From Methanomicrobiales archaeon (GTDB taxonomy: Archaea > Halobacteriota > Methanomicrobia > Methanomicrobiales > JACTUA01), in the NCBI GenBank assembly GCA_028678965.1, contig JAJRCM010000032.1, positions 1 to 8,193 of the forward strand: a stretch of DNA of 8,193 nt. Reading direction: 5' to 3'. The notes under the pieces were generated by a model, which searched no databases, was not told the DNA's origin, and was given only the letters and a program-made list of their open reading frames with translations. This document shows, piece after piece, positions 1 to 6,324 of the stretch; position 1 is the stretch's first letter, and each line of letters begins with the position of its first letter. The position numbers were made by a program, and so were the translations under genes.

Positions 1-1309
1 CGTTGATCCTTCTCCCTTCAAGTGCTCCCACCTTCCCTCCCAGCATTTCAAGCATATGCCCAATGGTCATCCGACTGGGGATTGCATGGGGATTGATGAT
101 CAGATCAGGAGTGATACCTGACTGGGTGAAAGGCATGTCCTCCTGTGCGGCAATCAAGCCTATCACTCCCTTCTGTCCATGTCGTGAGGCAAATTTATCT
201 CCCACTTCGGGGATCCGAAGATCTCGGGTGCGCACCTTCACCAGCCGGGAGCTGTTCTCTCCCTCAGTGATGATGACGGTATCTACGATTCCATGCTCAT
301 TGCTCCGCATGGTGACCGACGTGTCCCGGCGTTTCTCCACCGCGATCAATTCACTCGTTGGTTCTTCGAGGAACCTGGGAGGAGAGGTCTTCCCGATAAG
401 AACATCCTTCTCGTAGACGATGGTTTCCGGGTTGATAACGCCGTCATCATCGAGGTGCTTGTAGAACTCCGCTCCATGGGCACCCGATACTTCCTCATCC
501 GGTATCTCGATCTTGTCAATCTGGCCACCAGGATAACGGCGCTCTTCTCCCTCGTAGGTCCGGAAAAAGTGTGATCTTCCTAGCCCGCGATCGATTGAAC
601 CTTTGTTGAAGATGAGTGCATCTTCTATGTTGTATCCCTCATAGCTCAGGATGGCTACGACAAAGTTCTGACCCGCCGGCCGGTCATCCGACCCGATAGA
701 TTCTGAGGTCTGGGTGTGGACCATTGGTTTCTGGACATAGTGGAGGAGGTGCCCTCGGGTGTCAGGTCGGAGTTTCATATTTGCAGCACCAAATCCCAGC
801 GCCTGCTTCACCATGCCCGCGCCCATGGTGACCCGGGGACTCGCGTTGTGTTCGGGAAATGGGACGTGTGCCGCAGAGATACCGAGAATAAGGGAAGAAT
901 CAATCTCCAGGTGGGTATGATCAGGGGTGATCTCCTCCTCCCTGATGGCAATATACAGATCCTCCTCCTCTTCAGCATCGATGAACTCTACCATACCACG
1001 TTCAACCATGGTGTTGAAATCCATCTCACCGTTCCGAAGTTTCGCGACATCATCCTCGCTGATGCGGGGTTTCCCGTTCTCCAGGACTATAAGGGGGCGA
1101 CGTGCCCGACCCCGATCGGTGTTGATGATGATGTCCCCGTTGTATTCCTTGTAGGAAATATTGATCTCGGTGGAAAGGCTTTTGGTCCTGCGGAGATTGC
1201 GCAGGTTTGCGACGAGTTCTTTTGCCTTGGATTTCCCACTGGACGGGTCTGGTGCATTGTCAATAAGCCCGATGAGCGCGCCATCTACGAATACCCGTGA
1301 TTTCTTCAT
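1..1309 (-). CDS. rpoB1: DNA-directed RNA polymerase subunit B' (beta C-terminal half), partial
   Basis: This is the C-terminal half of the split archaeal beta subunit, part of the catalytic core of RNA polymerase. The reading frame is open from the ATG at 1309 to the left edge: 436 codons are visible and the C-terminus is missing. Family-defining stretches are [22 protein letters not shown] (about residues 210-231), the [13 protein letters not shown] block (about 372-384, with the GQKG lysine of the active-site region) and [25 protein letters not shown] (about 402-426). The ATG overlaps the rpoB2 stop in an ATGA, so the two halves are translationally coupled. A purine-rich AAGGGGGAG lies 7 bases before the start. 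No frameshift or missing motif is seen. In related archaea rpoA1 and rpoA2 usually follow, which would lie outside this window. Confidence 0.97.
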   Translation of the reverse strand, partial: MKKSRVFVDGALIGLIDNAPDPSSGKSKAKELVANLRNLRRTKSLSTEINISYKEYNGDIIINTDRGRARRPLIVLENGKPRISEDDVAKLRNGEMDFNTMVERGMVEFIDAEEEEDLYIAIREEEITPDHTHLEIDSSLILGISAAHVPFPEHNASPRVTMGAGMVKQALGFGAANMKLRPDTRGHLLHYVQKPMVHTQTSESIGSDDRPAGQNFVVAILSYEGYNIEDALIFNKGSIDRGLGRSHFFRTYEGEERRYPGGQIDKIEIPDEEVSGAHGAEFYKHLDDDGVINPETIVYEKDVLIGKTSPPRFLEEPTSELIAVEKRRDTSVTMRSNEHGIVDTVIITEGENSSRLVKVRTRDLRIPEVGDKFASRHGQKGVIGLIAAQEDMPFTQSGITPDLIINPHAIPSRMTIGHMLEMLGGKVGALEGRRIN

Positions 1310-2868
1310 TCCATCTCCCCCTTGAGCGGCTCCACACCGAGACTGTAGAGAATCCGTTTGATCTCCATCTCATCCTCCACACCCCCGCTTATCTCAACCA
1401 TCTGTGCGAAGTTCTTCACCAACCCGCAGTTCGGGCCTTCGGGGGTTTCGCTGGGGCAGATTCGTCCCCACTGAGTGGGGTGAAGGTCACGGGCTTCGAA
1501 ATGAGGCTGAGATCGCGAGAGGGGGGAGATCACTCTCCTCAAGTGCGAGAGGACCGACATATGGTCGATCCGGTCCAGGAGCTGGGAGACACCGGTACGG
1601 CCACCCACCCAGTTTCCCGTTGCGAGAGGATGGAGGAGCCGTTCGGTAAGAACATCCGCCCGGACTGCGGTACCGATGGAGAGGTCCCGGTGCCGCATGC
1701 TTGCCCGTTCTAACTGATATTTGATATCTCGAGTTAGCCGGTTCAACGAAATGCGGAAGAGATCCTCCATCAGATCGCCCGCAAGTTTGAGGCGTTTATT
1801 GGCGTAGTGATCCTTATCATCGATCCGTCGTTTTTCCAGGACAAGATCGAAACAGGCTTCAGCCATCCTGCCCAGGAAATGGGCTTTTGCCAGCCGGACG
1901 CCGGTGACTGCATCTTCGTAGCCCGGATCGCCTTCTTTTAGGTCGGGGGGCATCAGGTAGTTCAAGTGGGGCAGGAGGTAGTTGTCCAGGACGAACTCAG
2001 CCCTTTTTCTCTGGTAATCGCGAGTCTGATTTGGAGCAAGTTTCCTTCCTACATACATGATACCTGCCTCCACAGAATCGCACTCCGCACTCTCCTCCAG
2101 GTTCTGCATCATGAAAGTCAGGATATCCACATCATTGGAGACGGCGTTCACAATATCCTGATCGCTCACCAGGCCGAGAGCCCGCATCAGGTCAACAAAC
2201 CGCAGGTGACCGGCGACCGAGGGGAACGAGACCTCAAGAAGATTCTTCTTATTCCTCTCCACCACAATCAGGGCACGGTACCCCCGGAACTGGGAGAAGA
2301 CTTTGGCGACATAGATACGTTCGTTATATCGTTCGGTAAATTCGGTCATGATCTTGTTCGATGCCAGATCCTCGAGAGTCATCAGGACACGCTCTGTCCC
2401 GTTGATGATGAAGTAACCTCCTGGATCGAGGGCATCTTCCCCATGAACCACCCGTTCCTGATCCGAGAGGCCATAGAGGTTACAAGAGGTGGAACCGATC
2501 ATGATGGGGAGTTGCCCGATGGTCGCAATCACCGGTTCGTGCCGCTCCCCTCCCTGCACAAGCGTCATCTCCAGCTGGATGGGCGCTGCATAGGTAAGGT
2601 TCCGGAGACGGGCTTCAGCGGGAAAGAGATCTCCCTGTGATCCGTCGGCCTCCCGAACCATGGGCTTTTTAACCTCTATACGGCCGAGCTCCACCCAGAC
2701 CGGCTGGCTGCTCTTCCCCCGGCTCTCAATATCAGTCTCAATCTTGCGTTGTTCGTTGACCACTCTCTGGAGATTGAATTGCAGAAAATTGTTGAATGAA
2801 TCAAGCTGATGTCTCGCTACATGTGAGCGAGAAAAATATGCCCTCGATAAAACACCCCTATCTAACAG
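1306..2868 (-). CDS. rpoB2: DNA-directed RNA polymerase subunit B'' (beta N-terminal half), apparent CTG start
   Basis: This is the N-terminal half of the split beta subunit and pairs with B' in RNA polymerase. Visible hallmarks are the [13 protein letters not shown] block (about residues 150-162) and the C-terminal [22 protein letters not shown] region (fork/rifampicin-pocket area, TPEGPNCG near 475-482). A GTG at 2763 would give 485 aa but would cut off a clearly conserved N-terminus: VLSRAYFSR, then [11 protein letters not shown], then LQRVV. Upstream in this frame there is no ATG, GTG or TTG before the in-frame stop at 2899-2901. The best start is CTG at 2868, giving M-L-D-R and a 520-aa protein, as expected for B''. 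AAGGGGG lies 8 bases upstream. The alternative is a one-base error in a G5 run that hides an ATG at 2887. The stop overlaps the rpoB1 start (ATGA). Identity is certain; the exact start is not. Confidence 0.95.
   Translation of the reverse strand: MLDRGVLSRAYFSRSHVARHQLDSFNNFLQFNLQRVVNEQRKIETDIESRGKSSQPVWVELGRIEVKKPMVREADGSQGDLFPAEARLRNLTYAAPIQLEMTLVQGGERHEPVIATIGQLPIMIGSTSCNLYGLSDQERVVHGEDALDPGGYFIINGTERVLMTLEDLASNKIMTEFTERYNERIYVAKVFSQFRGYRALIVVERNKKNLLEVSFPSVAGHLRFVDLMRALGLVSDQDIVNAVSNDVDILTFMMQNLEESAECDSVEAGIMYVGRKLAPNQTRDYQRKRAEFVLDNYLLPHLNYLMPPDLKEGDPGYEDAVTGVRLAKAHFLGRMAEACFDLVLEKRRIDDKDHYANKRLKLAGDLMEDLFRISLNRLTRDIKYQLERASMRHRDLSIGTAVRADVLTERLLHPLATGNWVGGRTGVSQLLDRIDHMSVLSHLRRVISPLSRSQPHFEARDLHPTQWGRICPSETPEGPNCGLVKNFAQMVEISGGVEDEMEIKRILYSLGVEPLKGEME
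1317..1323 (-). promoter_or_regulatory. Ribosome binding site of rpoB1
   Basis: AAGGGGG, within CAAGGGGGAGATGG, ends 7 bases before the rpoB1 ATG and lies inside the last codons of rpoB2. The same CAAGGGGG string precedes the proposed rpoB2 CTG start, and that match supports both starts. Confidence 0.6.
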
Positions 2869-2876
2869 ACGACACG

Positions 2877-2883
2877 CCCCCTT
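2877..2883 (-). promoter_or_regulatory. Ribosome binding site supporting a CTG start of rpoB2
   Basis: AAGGGGG can pair with the UCCUCC core of the 16S 3' end through one G-U wobble. It ends 8 bases before the CTG at 2868. This spacing and sequence mirror the rpoB1 site, which ends 7 bases before an ordinary ATG. The motif therefore decides for the CTG rather than the GTG at 2763, which has no convincing site. Confidence 0.5.
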
Positions 2884-2898
2884 GCATGTGGTATGAAA

Positions 2899-3147
2899 TT
2901 ATTTTTTCGGTCTTTTAATCACGAGACGGTATGACTCAGCTCTGCCCGCAGTCTGGCTGAATCGGATAATCCTGATCACATCGCCGATCTTCGCTTTAAT
3001 GGCTTTCACTGCAGGATCGTCATGAAAAATCTTTGGCAATTGATCAAAGGAGATATTGTAGGTGGAGAGCAGCTCTGTGACCTCCTCCTCGCTCATCACG
3101 TGGTGTTCCGGTACCATCACGTGTTCCAATACGTTAAGATTGCTCAC
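2899..3147 (-). CDS. rpoH: DNA-directed RNA polymerase subunit H
   Basis: This is a small archaeal RNA polymerase subunit that corresponds to the C-terminal domain of eukaryotic Rpb5 and sits in the lower jaw of the enzyme. The 82-residue length is normal. Recognisable parts are [18 protein letters not shown] at the N-terminus, [15 protein letters not shown] in the middle, and [22 protein letters not shown] near the C-terminus. The start is GTG at 3147, preceded by TTGGTGAGATA, in which GGTGA is a good Shine-Dalgarno match 4 bases away. It is the first protein gene of the rpoH-rpoB2-rpoB1 run, with 30 bases between its stop and the proposed rpoB2 CTG. No clear TATA box lies in the 85 bases between it and tRNA-Lys, so co-transcription with the tRNA is likely (inference). 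Confidence 0.95.
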   Translation of the reverse strand: MSNLNVLEHVMVPEHHVMSEEEVTELLSTYNISFDQLPKIFHDDPAVKAIKAKIGDVIRIIRFSQTAGRAESYRLVIKRPKK

Positions 3148-3207
3148 TATCTCACCAATCTTCGGACAACAGGACCCAAAATGTTCAGATGCATCACCGC
3201 GGTACGA

Positions 3208-3230
3208 TCCACAGGTTTCAGGACTGTGGA
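3208..3230 (-). other. Hairpin in the 3' trailer of tRNA-Lys / 5' leader of rpoH
   Basis: A 7-bp perfect stem, TCCACAG/CTGTGGA, closes a 9-base loop two bases beyond the tRNA-Lys 3' end. It could mark the tRNA 3' processing border or shape the rpoH leader. No U-tract follows it in the transcribed direction, so a terminator is less likely. Confidence 0.4.
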
Positions 3231-3232
3231 AA

Positions 3233-3306
3233 CGGGCTCGGGGGGATTTGAACCCCCGACCACCTGGTTAAAAGCCAGGCGCTCTACCTAGCTGAGCTAC
3301 GAGCCC
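3233..3306 (-). tRNA. tRNA-Lys (anticodon TTT)
   Basis: The 74 bases fold into a complete cloverleaf. The acceptor stem is GGGCTCG/CGAGCCC, followed by discriminator G. The D arm is GCTC...GAGC. The anticodon arm is CCTGG-CTTTTAA-CCAGG with anticodon TTT. The T arm is GGGGG-TTCAAAT-CCCCC. No CCA is encoded (TTTC follows) and there is no intron. It lies directly upstream of rpoH on the same strand and probably shares its transcript. Confidence 0.97.
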
Positions 3307-3348
3307 CCTCCCCCTGCTCGATTTGGCATTATTACAACGCGAGAAAAC

Positions 3349-3357
3349 TATTTAAAC
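3349..3357 (-). promoter_or_regulatory. TATA box for tRNA-Lys (and possibly the rpo genes)
   Basis: GTTTAAATA, with purine-rich AAGAAT just upstream on the minus strand, lies about 45 bases before the mature tRNA. A start site about 26 bases downstream would leave a leader of roughly 20 bases. Because the core is nearly symmetric (TATTTAAA on the plus strand), it might also serve the divergent PsiE-like gene. Confidence 0.45.
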
Positions 3358-3435
3358 ATTCTTGTATAACTATTCTTTTTCCCTCGAAAACCCCCTATAC
3401 CGGCCGTTCCCCGCCAAATAGCATTATCACTCTCC

Positions 3436-3885
3436 TTGTATAGGGATAGTAAGGAAGGCATCAGGGTAGCTGCCCATTCCCCCTTTATCGAGAAGATTGT
3501 TACGGCCATTTCCTCGATAACCACGATTATTTACCTGATCATTGCTGCAGTCCTCGTCATTCTTGCCGGCCTCTCTTTCATTGATGTTATCATCCAGGCA
3601 ATCGCAATCAATGAGAGCGGGGACATCACCGCGGGTATTCTCAGCGTCCTCCATACTCTCCTCCTCTCCATTATCATCATCGAGCTGCTTGAAACTGTGG
3701 TCATCTATTTCCGAACCTATCAGTTCCGTGTGCAACCCATCCTCTTTGCTGCGCTCACCGCTATGATCAGGAAAGTACTTGTGTATGGGGTGGAGATCTC
3801 GGACTTCCTGGATATTCTTGCGACAGTGGCTGCAATCGGGGTCCTTACTATCGCCATTGTGTTAATTGGAAAAGAGGAGAAGTGA
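3436..3885 (+). CDS. PsiE-like four-helix integral membrane protein
   Basis: This is a predicted inner-membrane protein of 149 residues. Four hydrophobic segments are visible at about residues 25-56, 67-92, 100-116 and 123-145. The stretch IELLETVVIYFRTYQFRVQPILFAALTAMIRKVLVYG matches the core signature of the phosphate-starvation-inducible PsiE family; family membership is from memory. The biochemical role of PsiE proteins is unknown. TTG at 3436 is the only usable start: no ATG or GTG occurs in frame between the upstream stop at 3367 and the first membrane helix, and no clear Shine-Dalgarno precedes it. The N-terminus is therefore uncertain and translation may be leaderless. The gene is divergent from tRNA-Lys and converges on the response regulator, with 21 bases between stops. 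It appears monocistronic. Confidence 0.75.
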   Translation: MYRDSKEGIRVAAHSPFIEKIVTAISSITTIIYLIIAAVLVILAGLSFIDVIIQAIAINESGDITAGILSVLHTLLLSIIIIELLETVVIYFRTYQFRVQPILFAALTAMIRKVLVYGVEISDFLDILATVAAIGVLTIAIVLIGKEEK

Positions 3886-3886
3886 T

Positions 3887-3897
3887 CCCCAGAGGGG
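3887..3897 (+). terminator. Possible terminator of the PsiE-like gene
   Basis: CCCC-AGA-GGGG can form a short hairpin two bases after the PsiE-like stop codon. A T-rich run (TTATTTTGTTTT) follows, reaching into the 3' end of the convergent response regulator gene. The stem has only 4 bp, so this is tentative; the T-tract alone could terminate archaeal transcription. Confidence 0.3.
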
Positions 3898-3906
3898 CAG
3901 ATACCA

Positions 3907-4560
3907 TTATTTTGTTTTGGTGAGATCCCTGCTCTCCATTACTTTTGAGAGCTCGCCGCGAATGTGCTGGAGACGTTCTTCCTGGAACTTGATACTGGTG
4001 CCCATACTCTTGATAGCGTAGGAAATCTTCTCACTGAGCGTGACCTTGGAATCGTGGATATTATAGGTGGTCTCCAGTATTTTTAGGAGCCGTTTGTTGA
4101 CATCTACGCTCTTACTCAGCCGAGCGTATTCATCAATAAGGCGCTGGTCAAAACCCGCCTTTTTCGCTGCTTCGACATCCAGGTTAATGGTGGTCCGGCG
4201 CTGGAGGACATGTTCGATGGTGTCGTAGAGCTCACGGTGGGTGATGGGTTTCAGGACATAATCTTCAATATACATCCCATATTCCTGGGCTTCTTCTGAG
4301 GTGAGCTGTTTCGCGGTGAGCATCAGAACCGGAATCTCTTTGGTCTCAGCATTGTTCTTGACGTGTTCCAGCGTCTCCCAGCCATCCATGGGTTCCATCA
4401 TGATGTCAAGGAGTATCAGGTCAGGACGCACGTCTTTGAGGATATCCAGACATTCCTGTCCGCTGTAGGCAGCGATAGATCGATACCCCCCTCTTTCCAG
4501 CATATTGATAAATACATCGACGATGAACGGACTATCATCAACAACCAGAATGGTGTTCAT
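3907..4560 (-). CDS. Single-receiver response regulator with helical C-terminal extension
   Basis: Residues 1-120 form a CheY-like receiver. The acidic pair is D8-D9, the phosphoacceptor is D52 in LLDIMM, and the switch and active-site residues are T82 and K104 (in LKP), so it should accept phosphate from a histidine kinase. Residues about 125-217 are charged and predicted helical, with no recognisable DNA-binding or enzymatic domain. They may form a partner-binding coiled coil. The total of 217 aa is longer than a stand-alone CheY. The ATG overlaps the stop of the Roadblock gene (ATGA), and AGGAGG lies 12 bases upstream inside that gene, so the two products are made together. No kinase gene is in the window, so the input is unknown. 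Confidence 0.93.
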   Translation of the reverse strand: MNTILVVDDSPFIVDVFINMLERGGYRSIAAYSGQECLDILKDVRPDLILLDIMMEPMDGWETLEHVKNNAETKEIPVLMLTAKQLTSEEAQEYGMYIEDYVLKPITHRELYDTIEHVLQRRTTINLDVEAAKKAGFDQRLIDEYARLSKSVDVNKRLLKILETTYNIHDSKVTLSEKISYAIKSMGTSIKFQEERLQHIRGELSKVMESRDLTKTK

Positions 4561-4937
4561 ACAACCACTTCTCCTCCTATTTTGGTCGCGATCTCCTGCA
4601 AACGTTTACACACTGGTGGAAAGTCAATGGACCGGTCCACCGTTGCACTGACCAGCATGGTCTCACCCAGGCTCATCACCAGTAAAAGGGTGTCTTTGGT
4701 GAACGCAATAAGATGGGATGGTTCAGAAATCTCCAGCATACTGCTCGCTGCTTCGGCAGAAGCAAACATGCTCGCCGTCATCGCAGCCACAGAAGGTGCG
4801 GGAATACTCTCCCGGCACCTCTTTCCAACGAGAATGCCATCTCGAGCCACCAGTGCGCATTCTTTGACGCCTTTGGTTGAAGTAATCTCCTCGATAATGG
4901 AGTTGACCCTCTCATTCACTGGATGCTGCGTCACCAT
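4557..4937 (-). CDS. Roadblock/LC7 domain protein
   Basis: The 126-residue protein consists almost entirely of one Roadblock/LC7 fold. An N-terminal helix (VNSIIEEITSTKGV) leads into CALVARDGILVGKR, an amphipathic alanine-rich helix at about 49-66, then a strand pair with HLIAFTKDTLLLVMSLGETMLVSATV, and a C-terminal helix. In bacteria and archaea such proteins (MglB-like) usually act as dimers that regulate small GTPases or serve as scaffolds. No GTPase lies next to it here. It is the first gene of a two-gene operon with the response regulator (4-bp overlap). The ATG at 4937 is preceded by CGGAG 10 bases upstream. A second ATG at 4956 opens a 14-codon overlapping frame, so regulation at this start is possible. 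Confidence 0.88.
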   Translation of the reverse strand: MVTQHPVNERVNSIIEEITSTKGVKECALVARDGILVGKRCRESIPAPSVAAMTASMFASAEAASSMLEISEPSHLIAFTKDTLLLVMSLGETMLVSATVDRSIDFPPVCKRLQEIATKIGGEVVV

Positions 4938-4978
4938 CGGTTTGTGTCTCCGACATTTAAAATCTCTTTCGTGGGGTC

Positions 4979-4986
4979 ATATAAAA
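4979..4986 (-). promoter_or_regulatory. TATA box of the Roadblock-response regulator operon
   Basis: TTTTATAT on the minus strand is centred about 45 bases before the Roadblock ATG. The expected start site is near 4957, which gives a leader of roughly 20 bases carrying CGGAG. The box sits inside an inverted repeat. Confidence 0.5.
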
Positions 4987-4998
4987 GTATTCTTTTAT
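4981..4998. repeat. 18-bp inverted repeat overlapping the TATA box
   Basis: ATAAAAG-tatt-CTTTTAT has two perfect 7-base arms around a 4-base spacer, within the 177-bp divergent intergenic region. It overlaps the leftward TATA box and could be an operator for a dimeric regulator. An AT-rich composition raises the odds of a chance match. Confidence 0.4.
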
Positions 4999-5084
4999 TA
5001 TGGATCCACCCAATCATAATTGTCATCTTGGATTTATAACACATATACTTTTTGCATTTCCTGTAATATCAGAAATCAATAAGA

Positions 5085-5092
5085 TTATAAAT
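5085..5092 (+). promoter_or_regulatory. TATA box for a leaderless transcript of the MinD operon
   Basis: TTATAAAT is centred about 26-27 bases before the ATG at 5115. That is the normal TATA-to-start distance in archaea, so transcription should begin at or within a base or two of the ATG. No Shine-Dalgarno motif is present between the two, consistent with a leaderless mRNA. Confidence 0.55.
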
Positions 5093-5099
5093 TTAGAAA

Positions 5100-5109
5100 T
5101 ACTTAAGTA
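5100..5109. repeat. 10-bp palindrome between the TATA box and the start
   Basis: TACTTAAGTA is perfectly self-complementary and lies between the TATA box and the ATG at 5115. A protein bound here would block initiation, so it is a candidate operator. It is short and AT-rich. Confidence 0.35.
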
Positions 5110-5114
5110 CTACA

Positions 5115-5708
5115 ATGCATCTTCCGCGAGGTACCTTTCACTCGATCAAGAAAAAGGTTTCGCTTAAGCTCCTCTTAACGGAGGTACTCCAATCACGGTT
5201 TTCTGGGATAGTCCTCATCTCCACGATGAACGGGGGACTAACCCTGGTGCTCAGGCAGGGACAGGCAATTCTCGTAGAATATGCTCATCATGCCGGGACT
5301 CAGGCTCTCGATGAACTACATACGATCGATGACCTTCAAGTAGACGCCGAACTGAGTACCCTCACGGATATCCAGATAGGGCTAGCCGTCGAGTACAATC
5401 GGGCCTATACGGTCAAATCCACACCGGGAGCTGTCGTTTTCTTCGCTAAGAAAAGCCAGACCTCTCCAGCGGTGGAGAACCGCAGGATAACCGTGGAAAT
5501 AGCAGATGGCCAGAATCTAGGATCTGAAACAAAAAAGGTCCAGGTTCCACCATCACCTCCAGTGATCGATACTCCTCATGTTCTATTCGATGGAGATCTA
5601 AATGCGCTTGATACGATGGACCTGGTGAAGATGGCAGGGAAGATCCGGGTAAATGCGAAAAATATCGCCAGGAACCTGGACCTCGATCACCTTGTTGCTG
5701 ATGAATAA
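5115..5708 (+). CDS. Protein with PATAN/DUF4388-like N-terminal domain, first gene of the MinD operon
   Basis: I do not recognise this 197-residue protein by name. Residues about 15-100 have the rhythm of PATAN/DUF4388- or DUF2226-type domains. A helix (LKLLLTEVLQS) leads into a strand pair containing FSGIVLIS and the hairpin LTLVLRQGQAILVEYAH, where a 'dG.iv.A'-like turn is replaced by GQAILVEY. Then comes a helix with ALDEL, ending in QIGLAVEYNRAYTV. Residues about 112-155 are proline- and polar-rich and look like a linker. The last 35 residues (DTMDLVKMAGKIRVNAKNIARNLDLDHL) form a second small helical segment, possibly a partner-binding tail. No signal peptide or membrane segment is seen. 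The transcript is probably leaderless. The gene lies 23 bases upstream of the membrane-anchored Roadblock-like gene. PATAN-type domains occur in two-component and gliding systems, which fits the neighbours. The domain call is tentative. Confidence 0.6.
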   Translation: MHLPRGTFHSIKKKVSLKLLLTEVLQSRFSGIVLISTMNGGLTLVLRQGQAILVEYAHHAGTQALDELHTIDDLQVDAELSTLTDIQIGLAVEYNRAYTVKSTPGAVVFFAKKSQTSPAVENRRITVEIADGQNLGSETKKVQVPPSPPVIDTPHVLFDGDLNALDTMDLVKMAGKIRVNAKNIARNLDLDHLVADE

Positions 5709-5731
5709 CAGAATAGGGTTGGGTAACTGCG

Positions 5732-6259
5732 ATGGATGAGATCTTACTGATACTATTGTTGCTCGGGACGGTGATATGCGTCCTTCTACTGAGTATGGTA
5801 CTGCAGTGTATCACCATACGACATCTGAAGACAGTGCAGAAAAATCTGACACTACTCTTGACGGAAGGTGGGGGAAGTTCAACTGGGAGGTCTGACGCTC
5901 ATTCCCAGCAACCATCGAGCGTAAGAAAGGATATCGAACCGCTTCTCCGGCGGCATACTTCAATCGATCAGAGCCTCCAGGCACTGTGCGATCTCTACCG
6001 CCTGGAGAGCATCACCGTAGCTACGAATGATGGGCTGGTGGTTGCCTCAACATCAAAGGAGGCGCAATCAGAGGCAGCCATGATGAGTGATCGGTTTCAT
6101 CGAGGTGAGGTGAAGGAAGATCCGGGTATGCGGATATTCAGGATCGATCATAAATCAAGTGTGATGATCGGTATCATACGGACAAGCGAAAGGCTAGATG
6201 ATGAGAAGTCGGCATTTATCAGTGAAAATGTCATTAAAATTTTAAATCACTGGCTATAG
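5732..6259 (+). CDS. Membrane-anchored protein with Roadblock-like C-terminal domain
   Basis: The 175-residue protein has one strong transmembrane helix at residues 4-26, then a short basic and polar linker, rich in Ser/Gly/Gln at about 46-64. The cytosolic domain at about 70-175 resembles a degenerate Roadblock/LC7 fold. A helix (SIDQSLQALCDLYRL) leads into ESITVATNDGLVVAS, which matches the 'vtkDGlvva' strand-turn of the family. A helix, a strand pair (MRIFRIDHKSSVMIGIIRT) and a C-terminal helix follow. It would tether a Roadblock platform to the inner face of the membrane, in contrast to the soluble Roadblock protein encoded divergently. The ATG is preceded by weak GGGTTGGG. It lies 23 bases after the previous gene and 65 bases before minD. 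The Roadblock assignment rests on pattern only. Confidence 0.6.
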   Translation: MDEILLILLLLGTVICVLLLSMVLQCITIRHLKTVQKNLTLLLTEGGGSSTGRSDAHSQQPSSVRKDIEPLLRRHTSIDQSLQALCDLYRLESITVATNDGLVVASTSKEAQSEAAMMSDRFHRGEVKEDPGMRIFRIDHKSSVMIGIIRTSERLDDEKSAFISENVIKILNHWL

Positions 6260-6279
6260 CACATAAATCAAGATAGGAA

Positions 6280-6288
6280 GATATATAT
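6280..6288 (+). promoter_or_regulatory. Possible internal promoter ahead of the MinD gene
   Basis: GATATATAT is centred about 40 bases before the MinD ATG. It would place a start near 6311 and leave a short leader containing AAGGATC (6315-6321) as ribosome binding site. It may give MinD transcription independent of the two upstream genes. Confidence 0.4.
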
Positions 6289-6324
6289 GAAAATTATTAC
6301 AATTTTTGCAATAGAAGGATCCTA

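Noticed and set aside
716..1300. Long plus-strand open frame (194 codons) opposite rpoB1
   Set aside because: It is a mirror of the conserved rpoB1 frame. Its translation has no family resemblance, and the minus strand carries unmistakable RNA polymerase motifs.
1966..2640. Plus-strand open frame (224 codons) opposite rpoB2
   Set aside because: It is antisense to a fully conserved gene and has no ribosome site or recognisable domain.
1306..2763. rpoB2 starting at the GTG at 2763 (485 aa)
   Set aside because: It removes the conserved SFNNFL-type N-terminus, which is encoded without interruption upstream, and it lacks a clear ribosome site.
3022..3291. Plus-strand frames across rpoH and tRNA-Lys
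   Set aside because: They run antisense through a conserved gene and through a tRNA. Coding across a tRNA is implausible.
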